Shown in pieces: positions 24,267 to 32,726 of a stretch of 32,785 bases of DNA; the first letter of the stretch is position 1, and every line of letters starts with the position of its first letter. This stretch comes from CAUZIZ01 sp047514575 (GTDB lineage: Bacteria; Acidobacteriota; UBA6911; RPQK01; JAJDTT01). The position numbers were made by a program, and so were the translations under genes. Where the stretch lies: positions 1-32,785 of the forward strand of contig JAKZYH010000031.1 of the NCBI GenBank assembly GCA_047514575.1, written 5' to 3'. The notes under the pieces were generated by a model. It had not been told where the DNA came from, did no database searches, and saw only the letters and a program-made list of their open reading frames with translations.

Positions 24267-25456
24267 CGCACGACTCCCAGGGCTTCCAGCTTGCTTTCGA
24301 GCATGTTCTTCTTCGTGGTCCAGGAGATTTGTGTACCTAGCGTGCCAATTCCCCTGAGCTCCTCGACGATCTGTGCGTCGGCCGGGGGAGGTTCTCCCCC
24401 GGTGAGCGTGGCATCCTTCCAGGTCCCCACCGCCTGAAAGCAGGCAGCCTTGACCCTGATATTCAGACCCGCCATTTGATCGATCTCGTTGATTACCTTC
24501 TCTAGATCACGTGCAATTCTGTCGGGGGCCAGGCCAGGCGCATCGATGACATTCCAGTCCAACATGCCCGCCCCCAAGACCAAATCAATGGGTTCCTGGG
24601 TTATCCCCTTCTGAGTCACGATTTCCTGAAGCTTGGTCTTGGTGTGAGTCCAGATTTCGTTCAGAGAAAGGAAGTTGTCTTTGTTCGTATCCGCACCCGG
24701 CTTGGTGAGTGCCTCGATCAGTCCGTGGGTGAATATGCCGTGCCCCAGATCCTCGAATTCGTAAGCCGCATTTCGAGCGGCCCCCAAGATCGCCAGACCC
24801 TCGCCGAACCTCCCCTTGACCTCTTTCTTGAAATCGTCTGTCGGAAACAGATTGCGCGTTACTTGAAGCTCTCCAACACCCGCCCGGGATCCTGGAGGTA
24901 GTCCTCGACCGGCAGCCACACCGACAATCTTCTCGACATCGCCACTGTGGCAATGATCGAGGAGCACGAGCTTACGGCTCGCTGGGATGTCCTGGACGTA
25001 CTCCAACAGATGAGTCAACCTGATTCCATGGACAGCGAGGCTTCCCAACGTTGCGGTATACGTCAGCCAGTAGGTGTGATCTCGTCCGGTCTTGTCCACT
25101 ACACCGTGCCCTGCGAAGTAAATCAGAACGGAATCCTGTTGCTTGGTTTCCCGAGCTAGCCGGGAGAGTTCGCGAACGATCCGATCTCTTGTGGCGTACT
25201 CGTCAGTAACCCGACGGGCATCCCATCCCCTTTCGTCTAGGATCTCACCGATCCTCTCAGCGTCGGGGACGGCAAATTGGAGCTGAGGAACGTTTTCAAT
25301 CTCGGCAATATATCGGTTGACTCCTATCACCAACGCGTGCTTCTGCGGGGGCCTGTCGTCCTGGGCCAGAGCGACCGGCGCCGAACCCAGCACAAGGAGC
25401 GTGAGAGCCACGCCGACGGTCGCCAGGAGTGTCTTCTTCGATTTGAACATGATCAT
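24263..25456 (-). CDS. secreted caspase-like cysteine peptidase with EF-hand-like loop
   Basis: About 397 residues with a signal peptide (LLATVGVALTLLVLGSAPVALA-QD). The caspase fold (clan CD, C14-like) covers about 38-300: HALVIGVNRY, VLIYFAGHG with catalytic His117, and LVLLDHCHSGD with catalytic Cys169. A p10-like segment, GHGIFTHGLIEAL, follows. Residues 256-267 (DTNKDNFLSLNE) match an EF-hand/dockerin-type Ca2+ loop (acidic or Asn at 1, 3, 5 and Glu at 12). The last 95 residues are helical with no recognised domain. ATG 25456 is preferred (GGGGAG 4 nt upstream). It sits 17 nt after the caspase-subtilase gene and is coupled to the next gene through ATGA. Confidence 0.88.
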   Translation of the reverse strand: MIMFKSKKTLLATVGVALTLLVLGSAPVALAQDDRPPQKHALVIGVNRYIAEIENVPQLQFAVPDAERIGEILDERGWDARRVTDEYATRDRIVRELSRLARETKQQDSVLIYFAGHGVVDKTGRDHTYWLTYTATLGSLAVHGIRLTHLLEYVQDIPASRKLVLLDHCHSGDVEKIVGVAAGRGLPPGSRAGVGELQVTRNLFPTDDFKKEVKGRFGEGLAILGAARNAAYEFEDLGHGIFTHGLIEALTKPGADTNKDNFLSLNEIWTHTKTKLQEIVTQKGITQEPIDLVLGAGMLDWNVIDAPGLAPDRIARDLEKVINEIDQMAGLNIRVKAACFQAVGTWKDATLTGGEPPPADAQIVEELRGIGTLGTQISWTTKKNMLESKLEALGVVR

Positions 25457-25473
25457 GTCACTCCCCAAAAACG

Positions 25474-28400
25474 CTACCTCAGGGCTGATCGCAGACGGGA
25501 CGAGAGGTCCCGAACCCGCAGCGAATCGCGAACTCGGGCGAAGGCGTCTTCGCTACGATCACCCCCTATGAGAATGGCATCGAGAGCAGAGGCGACACGC
25601 TCGCTGATGGCGTAGTGATGGAGCACCTCGGCCTCAAAGATACCCACACGATCCAGGTCAACACCAGGCGCCCTACGGAACAAACGACGGTAGTCAGCTA
25701 TCTCCGTTCGTGAAGCGCCTTGGTCCGGATACAGGGAGCGCCAGAGCGGCAATTCATCGACACCCGTCGCTGCTAACACACGCGAAGCCGGACCTTCATC
25801 CAATGACCGCTCCAGCAGTGCTGCCGCGTCGATGATGCCTGCCCCATGGAGCAGCGAACTCCAGCCTGTGCCAACGTCACAGCTAGCGGCCATTGGGATC
25901 CTAAGCGGCTCCGAGCCCGGACGCCAAGCCGTCTCTTGGACCAGGCGCCGAAACGTGCGTGTGAGCTCTCCGCGCTGCCGGAGCTCCTCGAACGCGGGTG
26001 TGCCGAGGTGGCGTGCTATCCACAGCGCGGCGATGCCTGTCGTGGTGGCCGTGGCGTAGGTTGTGCCGGTTCCCATGCCTGTGACGTACTCGTTCCCTTC
26101 ACCCAGGGTGGCGCGCCAGACCGATTCTCCGGGCGCGCTGATATCCACCGAGGGGCCCAATGAGGTGTGGCTCCAGGGTCGGCAGCCAACATTCACGGCA
26201 CCCACGGCGATCGTGGATTCGAAGCGCGCCGGCCAGACCACCTTTCGGACGAAGTTGCCAGCGGCAGCGATGACTAGCACGCCACGCTCCTCGGCCTTCT
26301 TCACCGCCTTCCAGAGCGACCAACTGGGCAAGCCACCCATCGCGATGGAAATCAGATGAGGTTTGGTCTTGACGCGGGAACGATCCTCTCCCGAAGCGTC
26401 CAGGATCGCCTGACTGAGCCGTGCTGTGCTGAAGTGCACCACGGAACGGTGGACACGAAGCGGGATGAGCCGGGCACCCGGTGCCACCCCTGTAGGGCAC
26501 TTGGTGGCGCCTGGAAGCTGGCAACCCGCGGGGCTGACGATCGCGCTGCCGCTACCCGTGCCATGCGCTGGGTTGTCCAGTACTCCATCCGATTCAAGCT
26601 CGTCCGTGGGGTCGTCATCCTTCCCGTAGTAGTCGTAGCCCTTCTCCGCTAAAACCGAGCGCTGATCGGGATCGCCGCTCCAGATCTCCGGGTGTCGGCG
26701 ATAGCCGGTGTCCAGGTGGGCAATAAAGATACCCTGGGCCTCCGCCCCCTGGGGCTTACCTCTGGCACTCCGGATCGTGGCCCACGCCTCCGGCACCCGA
26801 GTGTACTTCAAACTCCACAGTGCATCGTCCGCGGCTCGGGGGTCGGGTTTCTTGGCACCCAAGCCCCGGGCTCCGGCAGAGTCAAGTCGAGGCGCCATCT
26901 GGGCTTCATTCGGTTCGAGATCGAACAGCGGCTCCGCCCGTTCGGCACCGGTATCCTCGGCCAGTTCGTAGGCCTGGTCAAAGGCTGTGCCCACCGAGGT
27001 GACCACCCCCTCTCCAGAGCGTGCCGAGGGCGGGCGCACAAAGAGGGTTCTGGTGTCTTCTTCGACCAGAACGAGTTCGTAGCAACCGGGATCCGAGGGG
27101 CTACTGCAAAGAGCGCGAGTGCCGCCCGAGGACAGCCTATCCACAGCACTCGTCGCTTCCACCTGGTTGTCGAAGTGAAGCGCGTAGTGTGGCATCCTCA
27201 TATCAGATCTCACTACCCGGAGAACCCGTTGCCGCGTCGCCCAACCGTCGACTCTGATCTGGTGCAGATTGCGAGTGAGCCCCTGGACATGCCTTCGCAT
27301 GAAGCGTTCCAAGGGGTCTTCGTCGCTACTCGAGAGCGGCGCACGGCTCCTTGGCACCGGGCCTAGCTGAAAGACCCTGGGAGAGATCGGCTCAGTGCTT
27401 GCGATCACCTTTATGATGTCAACGGATACCTCTCTGTCACCAGGGACGCAGGCCCCGATCTTTCGAGGTAGGGTCGCGCCAGCTGGGAGGCTGTCGGGAA
27501 TACTGGCTCTCGGATACAGGATGTTGACACTTCCGTCGGAAGCGAGATCGAGTAGGACGATGTAGAGGTCTTTCTCGGATCGGTTGGTGACGCTGATGGC
27601 GATCTCGGTCGAGTTCCCAGTGCCTTGCCCACAAATCCCCGCGCTGATGCTCTCGGGGGGCGGCTCCGATTGCGGCACTCCAGCCCTGTGCACCCTCAGG
27701 TCCACGTCTATCGTCGGGCTCGGGTTCTCAATAGCGAGGATCGAGTTCCACCGAACCCAGTGCGCTATCCGATCGAGCACTGCCTGCTTCGGATTCGGCC
27801 CGTTCAAAGACAGGACCGAAAGCTTCTGGAGTTCGGAACCTTCCAAGAGAACCTGTCCGCTGTCTAAACGAACGCGAATTTGAGCATCTCCTATCCTATC
27901 CACTAACCGGATCGCTTCGTTGTCTCCTCCACTCAATGCCTCTCTCACCTGCTCCAGCAGAGGAGAGGTCTCCGGGTCATGCAGGAAAACGCCAACTTGG
28001 AAATCCGTAGGACGGATTTCCCTCAATACCGCTCGTGAATGCGGCAAGATGGTGCCAGCCCCCACGATCTCGCCATTGGACTGGAAAGTTCCCACCTGGG
28101 TAATCCGCACCCGCACAGAAGGGGTTGTCGAGCGGTTGAAGAGCTTGGTACCCGGAGGGAAGACGTCTAGCATCGTGCCGACATCGACTCCGTAGACTTC
28201 ACCGGCGAGTATGGCTGCGCCACCGTTCGCCGGCTCCACCAGCACGAAGGCGCGCGGCAGGATCTGGGTGTCACCGAAAATCAGATTGTCCAAACCCGGA
28301 CCTTCAACCTGGGGCTGCTGCTGCGGGAAGCGACCCGACACCTCGGCCTTCACACCATCTACGATGTCCCGGTAAGTGCTGGACTCCCCAGCTGCCCGAA

Positions 28401-29352
28401 GCGCCCGCGATAGGAAGTATGTGAGTACCCCGTGCCGCTGACCGCCGAAGCTTGCTTCGTTGGAGAGTTCGTTGGCTTTGCAGCCGGAGATCAATGCATA
28501 TCCGGCTCCCGGGAGCCGAAAATCGCCCACTCCCTCGATGAGGTCACGGGATCCACTGGCAAAATCCAAAGGCTCCGGCGGTGTCCGGCTGTCAGGCGTG
28601 ACCTGCCGCACCGTATTGCCGGTCTCGACTGCTCTGGTCGCGGAACCCGAGTGACAACTATCAAAGATGAATACAACGTTTGGGGTCTTCTGCGAAAGCT
28701 CGAGCATGAGTCCGTTTATTTCGTCATCGCTGATGTCGAAAACAGAGCCCTGGCGGGAGTCTTGCGGCACAATGGTCTCATCCCAACCGTCCAATTCGTC
28801 CCCAGAGCGATCCATCATGCGGGAGCCGTGTCCGCTGTAGTGCAAGATCACGATATCGCCGCTCCGGGCGGGCCGGATCAGATGGTCGCGAATAGCATTC
28901 AGGATCCCGCTGCGAGTCGCCTGCTCATTCTTGAGCATGAGAATGTTCGCGGTCGGGATCTCGAACTTGCCGACCAAGACCGTCTTCATCAACTCTACGT
29001 CGTTCACGCAGCCGCGCAGGTCGGCAACGGTTGTAGCTGCGTAGTCGTCGATCCCGATCAGGAGTGCCCTTTTGGTCGGCCCCTGGGGCGCAAGCAAGCA
29101 CGAGGACAGTGCACCGAAGACGAGAGCGCAGAGAGTGGCGTACCGCCATAGAAGGAACGAGGGTTTCAGGGCCAGTAACCTCGCTAAAGATAAGGTTCCT
29201 CTGTACGAAGTTCTCAGTTGACTTCTCAAAGGATGCAACCAAGCCGACCTGTGAACGACGCTTGGAGGATCATCCAGCAAGGTCGGTTCTGACGGCAGTG
29301 TTCCGGTGTTGGTTGAATACCCAAACATCTGACTTACTAGATCCCTGGCCAC
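25474..29352 (-). CDS. probable lipoprotein with metacaspase-like and subtilase-like domains
   Basis: About 1292 residues. A long N-terminal leader ends in LCALVFGALSSC, a lipobox (LSSC) with Cys85. A metacaspase-like domain follows (about 94-365): RALLIGIDDY, LHYSGHG (His175), DELDGWDETIVPQD, FDSCHSG (Cys233), and a p10-like HGVLTYFLSRAL. The middle (about 370-670) is beta-rich with a DUF4384-like stretch (DLYIVLLDLASDGSVNILYP). A subtilase domain occupies about 845-1150: HLDTGY (Asp881), NPAHGTGSG (His930), AAAGN (oxyanion Asn), but GTTYATATTTG where GTSMATPxxAG is expected, so the nucleophile is Thr1098. GTG 29352 has GGGAGG 5 nt upstream. It is the first gene of the operon, divergent from thiD. 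Confidence 0.88.
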   Translation of the reverse strand: MARDLVSQMFGYSTNTGTLPSEPTLLDDPPSVVHRSAWLHPLRSQLRTSYRGTLSLARLLALKPSFLLWRYATLCALVFGALSSCLLAPQGPTKRALLIGIDDYAATTVADLRGCVNDVELMKTVLVGKFEIPTANILMLKNEQATRSGILNAIRDHLIRPARSGDIVILHYSGHGSRMMDRSGDELDGWDETIVPQDSRQGSVFDISDDEINGLMLELSQKTPNVVFIFDSCHSGSATRAVETGNTVRQVTPDSRTPPEPLDFASGSRDLIEGVGDFRLPGAGYALISGCKANELSNEASFGGQRHGVLTYFLSRALRAAGESSTYRDIVDGVKAEVSGRFPQQQPQVEGPGLDNLIFGDTQILPRAFVLVEPANGGAAILAGEVYGVDVGTMLDVFPPGTKLFNRSTTPSVRVRITQVGTFQSNGEIVGAGTILPHSRAVLREIRPTDFQVGVFLHDPETSPLLEQVREALSGGDNEAIRLVDRIGDAQIRVRLDSGQVLLEGSELQKLSVLSLNGPNPKQAVLDRIAHWVRWNSILAIENPSPTIDVDLRVHRAGVPQSEPPPESISAGICGQGTGNSTEIAISVTNRSEKDLYIVLLDLASDGSVNILYPRASIPDSLPAGATLPRKIGACVPGDREVSVDIIKVIASTEPISPRVFQLGPVPRSRAPLSSSDEDPLERFMRRHVQGLTRNLHQIRVDGWATRQRVLRVVRSDMRMPHYALHFDNQVEATSAVDRLSSGGTRALCSSPSDPGCYELVLVEEDTRTLFVRPPSARSGEGVVTSVGTAFDQAYELAEDTGAERAEPLFDLEPNEAQMAPRLDSAGARGLGAKKPDPRAADDALWSLKYTRVPEAWATIRSARGKPQGAEAQGIFIAHLDTGYRRHPEIWSGDPDQRSVLAEKGYDYYGKDDDPTDELESDGVLDNPAHGTGSGSAIVSPAGCQLPGATKCPTGVAPGARLIPLRVHRSVVHFSTARLSQAILDASGEDRSRVKTKPHLISIAMGGLPSWSLWKAVKKAEERGVLVIAAAGNFVRKVVWPARFESTIAVGAVNVGCRPWSHTSLGPSVDISAPGESVWRATLGEGNEYVTGMGTGTTYATATTTGIAALWIARHLGTPAFEELRQRGELTRTFRRLVQETAWRPGSEPLRIPMAASCDVGTGWSSLLHGAGIIDAAALLERSLDEGPASRVLAATGVDELPLWRSLYPDQGASRTEIADYRRLFRRAPGVDLDRVGIFEAEVLHHYAISERVASALDAILIGGDRSEDAFARVRDSLRVRDLSSRLRSALR

Positions 29353-29578
29353 TTTCACCTCCCGCTTGCACGAGACGTTCTTCGGTTGGGCACGTCCAAT
29401 CTCGTCGCGAATCCTCCGCTGAAAAAATCCGAGGACAAACCCATCGTCTCCTCAATAGACGGACACGCTCGCACTTTTTCACGGATCGATGTTGAGTTCC
29501 AAGTTGATCCAGCACTGCGCATCGCCTGACTTCGGGGTGTAACTGGGCATGAGAAATGAGTCCTAGTAAGATGATTCA

Positions 29579-30370
29579 ATGAGCTCGACTCCGACTGTAC
29601 TGACGATAGCCGGTTCTGATAGCTCTGGATGCGCTGGAATCCAGGCCGATCTGAAAACCTTCGGGGCCTTGGGTGTCCACGGAATGAGCGCCGTCACCTG
29701 TGTGACCGCACAGGACACTCGGCGTGTGTACCAGGCCTACGAGCTAACCGGCGATCAGGTAGGACTTCAGATCGAAGCCGTACTCGAAGACATCGGCACC
29801 AACACAGTCAAGACAGGCATGCTGCCAAGCGCGGAAATCATCGAGAGCGTGGTGGCTCATCTGGGTCGTTATCAGGTCGAACTAGTGGTCGTCGATCCAG
29901 TGATGAGGTCCACTGGGGGAGACTCCCTGATTCAGGATGAAGCCGTCGCCGTGCTCAAGGAGCGTCTGCTGCCCCTGGCGACCATCGTCACACCCAACCT
30001 TCCAGAAGCGGAGTTCCTGGTACAAAGGCGGATTACAAACGAGCAAGAGATTGAGGCTGCGGCTCGCGATATTCTCCAGCTGGGGCCCCAGGCTGTGATC
30101 ATAAAGGGCGGCCACTTTCCCGACCCAGAGTGTTCCACCGACTACCTCTTCGATGCTGATGGATTGACCCTGGTAGAAGGTCCGCGCATCGACACCCAGA
30201 ACACTCACGGCAGTGGTTGCACTTTTGCGTCGGCGATTGCCGCCTACCTGGCCCAGCAGCTAGAGCTCAAGGAGGCCGTGACCCAGGCCAAACGGTATGT
30301 GACCGAGGCGATTAGACACAGCCTCACACTGGGTCATGGAAACGGCCCACTTGGACACTTCCACGCATAG
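29579..30370 (+). CDS. thiD: hydroxymethylpyrimidine (phosphate) kinase
   Basis: 263 residues of the ribokinase family. ThiD phosphorylates HMP and HMP-P in thiamine biosynthesis. Seen: IAGSDSSGCAGIQADLKTF (substrate site including Gln), VTAQDTRRV, VVDPVMRSTGGDSL, VTPNLPEAE, IIKGGH and NTHGSGCTFASAIA with catalytic Cys214. The ATG at 29579 starts directly at the conserved N-terminal strand; its Shine-Dalgarno is weak. The gene stands alone: the caspase operon diverges upstream, and the AI-2E gene converges downstream. No TPP-riboswitch-like element was recognised in the 220-nt upstream gap. Confidence 0.95.
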   Translation: MSSTPTVLTIAGSDSSGCAGIQADLKTFGALGVHGMSAVTCVTAQDTRRVYQAYELTGDQVGLQIEAVLEDIGTNTVKTGMLPSAEIIESVVAHLGRYQVELVVVDPVMRSTGGDSLIQDEAVAVLKERLLPLATIVTPNLPEAEFLVQRRITNEQEIEAAARDILQLGPQAVIIKGGHFPDPECSTDYLFDADGLTLVEGPRIDTQNTHGSGCTFASAIAAYLAQQLELKEAVTQAKRYVTEAIRHSLTLGHGNGPLGHFHA

Positions 30371-30385
30371 ATGGCGATGCTTTCC

Positions 30386-30457
30386 AGCCTCTGCCCCGGC
30401 CCATCCGGATGGAGTCGGGCAAGGAAGCATGGGCTTAGTCCCCCCAGAGCAGAGGCT
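30386..30457. repeat. inverted repeat region downstream of thiD
   Basis: agcctctgc (30386-30394) and gcagaggct (30449-30457) are perfect 9-bp complements. A nested imperfect pair (gatgctttcc / ggaagcat) and the self-complementary ccatccggatgg lie nearby. The structure sits in a 167-bp gap between convergent genes. It lacks a T-run, so it is a candidate factor-independent barrier or a decayed repeat element, not a textbook terminator. Confidence 0.5.
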
Positions 30458-30481
30458 CCCTTCAACCGGACTATTTGGGGA

Positions 30482-30504
30482 GTAGAGACGTGCGACGTCT
30501 CTAC
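30482..30504. repeat. perfect REP-like palindrome (10-bp arms, 3-bp loop)
   Basis: gtagagacgt (30482-30491), gcg, acgtctctac (30495-30504) form a perfect hairpin. The 9-mer gacgtgcga (30487-30495) is repeated at 30508-30516, just outside. Palindromes built on gtagagacg...cgtctctac are, to my knowledge, abundant extragenic repeats in some phyla such as cyanobacteria. It lies between convergent stop codons, a usual location for REP elements. Confidence 0.65.
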
Positions 30505-30537
30505 AAAGACGTGCGATGAATTATTGAAGTTCTCGTT

Positions 30538-31605
30538 CTAAGGCTCTTCCCTGAACTCCGCTCGGTAGATATCCAGGAAGGTCACCAACAGAGCACTGAT
30601 TAGAGGTCCAAGGACGAGTCCCGAAGGGCCGAATAGGATGAGTCCACCGACAAGAGAAAAGAACACCAACAAGAGGTGCATGCCTTCCGACCTGCCTTTT
30701 ATGATGAGAGGACGAACAAAGTTATCGACCAGTCCAATGACTCCCGAACCCAACATCAGGAGCACGATTCCCTTGCCCAGATATCCGGTTAGCATGAGAT
30801 AAATCGAAAGGGGCACCCAGATCGTCGCAGTCCCGATCACCGGTATGAGCGAGACGAGTGCCGTTGCTGCAGCCCAGAGGGTAGGGTTGTTGATTCCCAG
30901 TCCCCAGAAGATCAGTCCTGCGGCCACACCCTGACAAATACCGGTTCCGAAAATTCCGAAAAAGGTGGCGTAGGTAACCTCCCTCAGCTTATCGACGACC
31001 ATGTCCTTGTACTTGGGCGCCATCGGGATCAGAGTCTTCAGTTCTCGCAAGAGGATGTCCCCGTCCCGAAAAAAGAAGAACATGCTAAAGATCATGATGA
31101 AGAACTTGAAGAAGAAGGCTCCGATCCCCCCCAGTATTCCCGAATAGTGATCCAGCAAATAGCGGGCTACCCGATCCACGATGGATGAGGCAATCAGGGT
31201 CAGGTCCATTTCCTCGACACCTAGATACCCGACCAGGCGATGGCCGAACATTTCGACAATCGAGTTCTCGGGCACAGGTATCTTCAGTCCCCACTGTCCC
31301 GTCCTCAACTGCTGGCGGAAATCGCCGTAGGCCGAGTTGATCTCGTTGAAGAGGGCCAGAAAAAACAGAATCAGGGGCAGGATGATGAGCAGCGTGATCA
31401 CCGTGCACATGATCAGGGAGCTCAGGTTGGAGTGCCCCTTCAACCTGCGGTTGAGCTGCAGATAGTTGGGGTAGAAAAGTGAGACGAGCGTGACTCCAAG
31501 GATGACCGCAATCAGGAAGGGTTCGAGCATCCGGTAGAAGACGTAGAGGATTAGGACGAAGGTCAGGATGAAAAAAATCTTCGGGTACTTGAAGTTGGCC
31601 TGCAT
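30538..31605 (-). CDS. AI-2E family transporter (putative permease)
   Basis: About 355 residues with 7-8 membrane helices and the AI-2E/UPF0118 pattern: two N-terminal helices, a soluble segment (about 95-165), and a C-terminal block with LVSLIPVIGTATIWVPLSIYLMLTG, VDNFVRPLIIKGRSEGMHLLLVFFSLVGGLILFGPSGLVLGP. Family members export diverse small molecules or act as Na+(Li+)/H+ antiporters; the substrate cannot be assigned. ATG 31605 is preferred over the in-frame GTG 31638. AGG lies 8 nt upstream and the ATG falls 5 nt past the nth stop, whereas the GTG would overlap nth by 28 bp. Confidence 0.88.
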   Translation of the reverse strand: MQANFKYPKIFFILTFVLILYVFYRMLEPFLIAVILGVTLVSLFYPNYLQLNRRLKGHSNLSSLIMCTVITLLIILPLILFFLALFNEINSAYGDFRQQLRTGQWGLKIPVPENSIVEMFGHRLVGYLGVEEMDLTLIASSIVDRVARYLLDHYSGILGGIGAFFFKFFIMIFSMFFFFRDGDILLRELKTLIPMAPKYKDMVVDKLREVTYATFFGIFGTGICQGVAAGLIFWGLGINNPTLWAAATALVSLIPVIGTATIWVPLSIYLMLTGYLGKGIVLLMLGSGVIGLVDNFVRPLIIKGRSEGMHLLLVFFSLVGGLILFGPSGLVLGPLISALLVTFLDIYRAEFREEP

Positions 31606-31610
31606 TCCAA

Positions 31611-32297
31611 CTACCTGGAATTTTGATAATAGGGGCACAGATCAGCCAGGAAACAGTCTCCGCAGCGGGGCTTCCTCGCCACGCAGACACGCCGGCCATG
31701 CTGAATCAAGCGGTGCGAGAAATCTATCCACTCGTCCTCGGGGACAATCTCCATCAGATCTATCTCGATCTTCTTCGGGTCCTTTTCTTCGGTTAGGCCC
31801 AGACGTCCCGACAGGCGCGAGACATGAGTGTCGACTACCACGCCGCTGGAAATACCATAGGCATTCCCAAGAACAACGTTCGCCGTTTTTCGAGCCACCC
31901 CCGGAAGTTCGAGAAGATCCGTCATGGACTGAGGGACGACTCCATCGAACTCCTGAGTCAGTTTCGCCGCTGCTCCGATGAGGTTCTTGGCTTTGTTTCG
32001 ATAGAATCCGGTGCTCTTGATGATCTCCTGCAACTCTTCCTGATCCGCTCCAGCCAATGCTTCGGCATCTGGATAACGCTCGAAAAGAGCTGGAGTGACC
32101 ATGTTCACCCGCACATCGGTACACTGGGCCGATAGGACCGTCGCAACCAGCAGCTCGTATGCATTCTGGTGATGAAGCGCGCAGTTAGCGTCAGCGTACT
32201 CCAGGCCCAGGGCCCGGAGAATCTCCGCCACTCGCTGTCTTTCCTTCTCTCTAAGCTTGGGTTTCTTACGCCTTCGAGCCGACATTTTCGACATCAT
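31611..32297 (-). CDS. nth: endonuclease III (DNA glycosylase/AP lyase)
   Basis: 228 residues. Nth removes oxidised pyrimidines and nicks AP sites in base-excision repair. The helix-hairpin-helix LPGVARKTANVVLGNA carries the catalytic Lys, VVVDTHVSRLSGRLGL supplies the catalytic Asp, and CVARKPRCGDCFLADLC is the C-x6-C-x2-C-x5-C 4Fe-4S cluster. All key residues are intact. Three in-frame ATGs lie within the first five codons (32297, 32294, 32285), and no Shine-Dalgarno discriminates between them. The downstream permease gene begins 5 nt after the stop. A 7-bp inverted repeat lies 25-45 nt upstream. Confidence 0.96.
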   Translation of the reverse strand: MMSKMSARRRKKPKLREKERQRVAEILRALGLEYADANCALHHQNAYELLVATVLSAQCTDVRVNMVTPALFERYPDAEALAGADQEELQEIIKSTGFYRNKAKNLIGAAAKLTQEFDGVVPQSMTDLLELPGVARKTANVVLGNAYGISSGVVVDTHVSRLSGRLGLTEEKDPKKIEIDLMEIVPEDEWIDFSHRLIQHGRRVCVARKPRCGDCFLADLCPYYQNSR

Positions 32298-32321
32298 ACC
32301 ACTCTGGAATGCGGCTCAATC

Positions 32322-32342
32322 GGAATAGGAGAGGGCTATTCC
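32322..32342. promoter_or_regulatory. inverted repeat upstream of nth
   Basis: ggaatag (32322-32328) and ctattcc (32336-32342) are perfect 7-bp complements around a 7-nt centre, 25-45 nt before the nth start. On the minus strand an AT-rich TAAAAT (32390-32395) lies further upstream as a possible -10. The repeat could be a protein-binding site or a 5' leader hairpin. Confidence 0.3.
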
Positions 32343-32479
32343 ACGCAACGGCCAACCTTCCCTTGCAGTGGAACTATTTCGCAAAGTCTATTTTATTCGT
32401 ACTGACACACATCAAAGGACACCGTGGGGCGGTCCGCTTTCGTGGTAAACTTGGATGATTCGGGTCCGATGAGTCTAGA

Positions 32480-32726
32480 ATGCACCCAGCAAAGCTTTTC
32501 TTGACCCTGGGGCTGCCGCTGAGCCTTGTGCTAGGCCTCCTCAGCCTGCAGTTGACGGCCACACTCAAATTCAAGAGAGACCAGTAAGAAGTGTGTCTTT
32601 TGTCACAGCGGAATTCCCGAGGTGGAAGACGAAGATCCACAACTCAACCAAGAGGGAAAGAAGTTTCAGGAGAATGGATTCAGGCTGACGGAGGAACAGA
32701 AGAAACGGGCGAACGCTCGCCCCTGA
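32480..32726 (+). pseudogene. small c-type cytochrome gene, frameshifted as written
   Basis: ATG 32480 opens a 35-codon frame that looks like a signal sequence (MHPAKLFLTLGLPLSLVLGL...) and ends at TAA 32585-32587. One register away an open frame with no start codon of its own continues: KKCVFCHSGIPEVEDEDPQLN, then EGKKFQENGF, to TGA 32724. CVFCH is a CxxCH haem-binding motif and QLNxxGxxFxxxGF is a familiar continuation in small exported c-type haem proteins. Joining the two frames by skipping one base near 32575-32588 would give a plausible exported mono-haem protein of about 80 residues. It may be a pseudogene, a sequencing indel or programmed frameshifting. Nothing is recognised after 32726. 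Confidence 0.6.

Noticed and set aside
26356..27366. Long plus-strand open frames opposite the caspase-subtilase gene (for example 26692-27366)
   Set aside because: They are antisense to a gene with clear metacaspase and S8 motifs, have no family features and reflect GC-biased codon shadows.
29355..29579. 74-codon minus-strand frame in the thiD/caspase divergent gap
   Set aside because: No Shine-Dalgarno, no family similarity, and it would overlap the start of thiD and of the caspase gene; more likely promoter DNA.
32374..32640. 88-codon minus-strand frame at the right end
   Set aside because: It is antisense to the signal-peptide/CVFCH reading, which has recognisable protein features; the minus frame has none.
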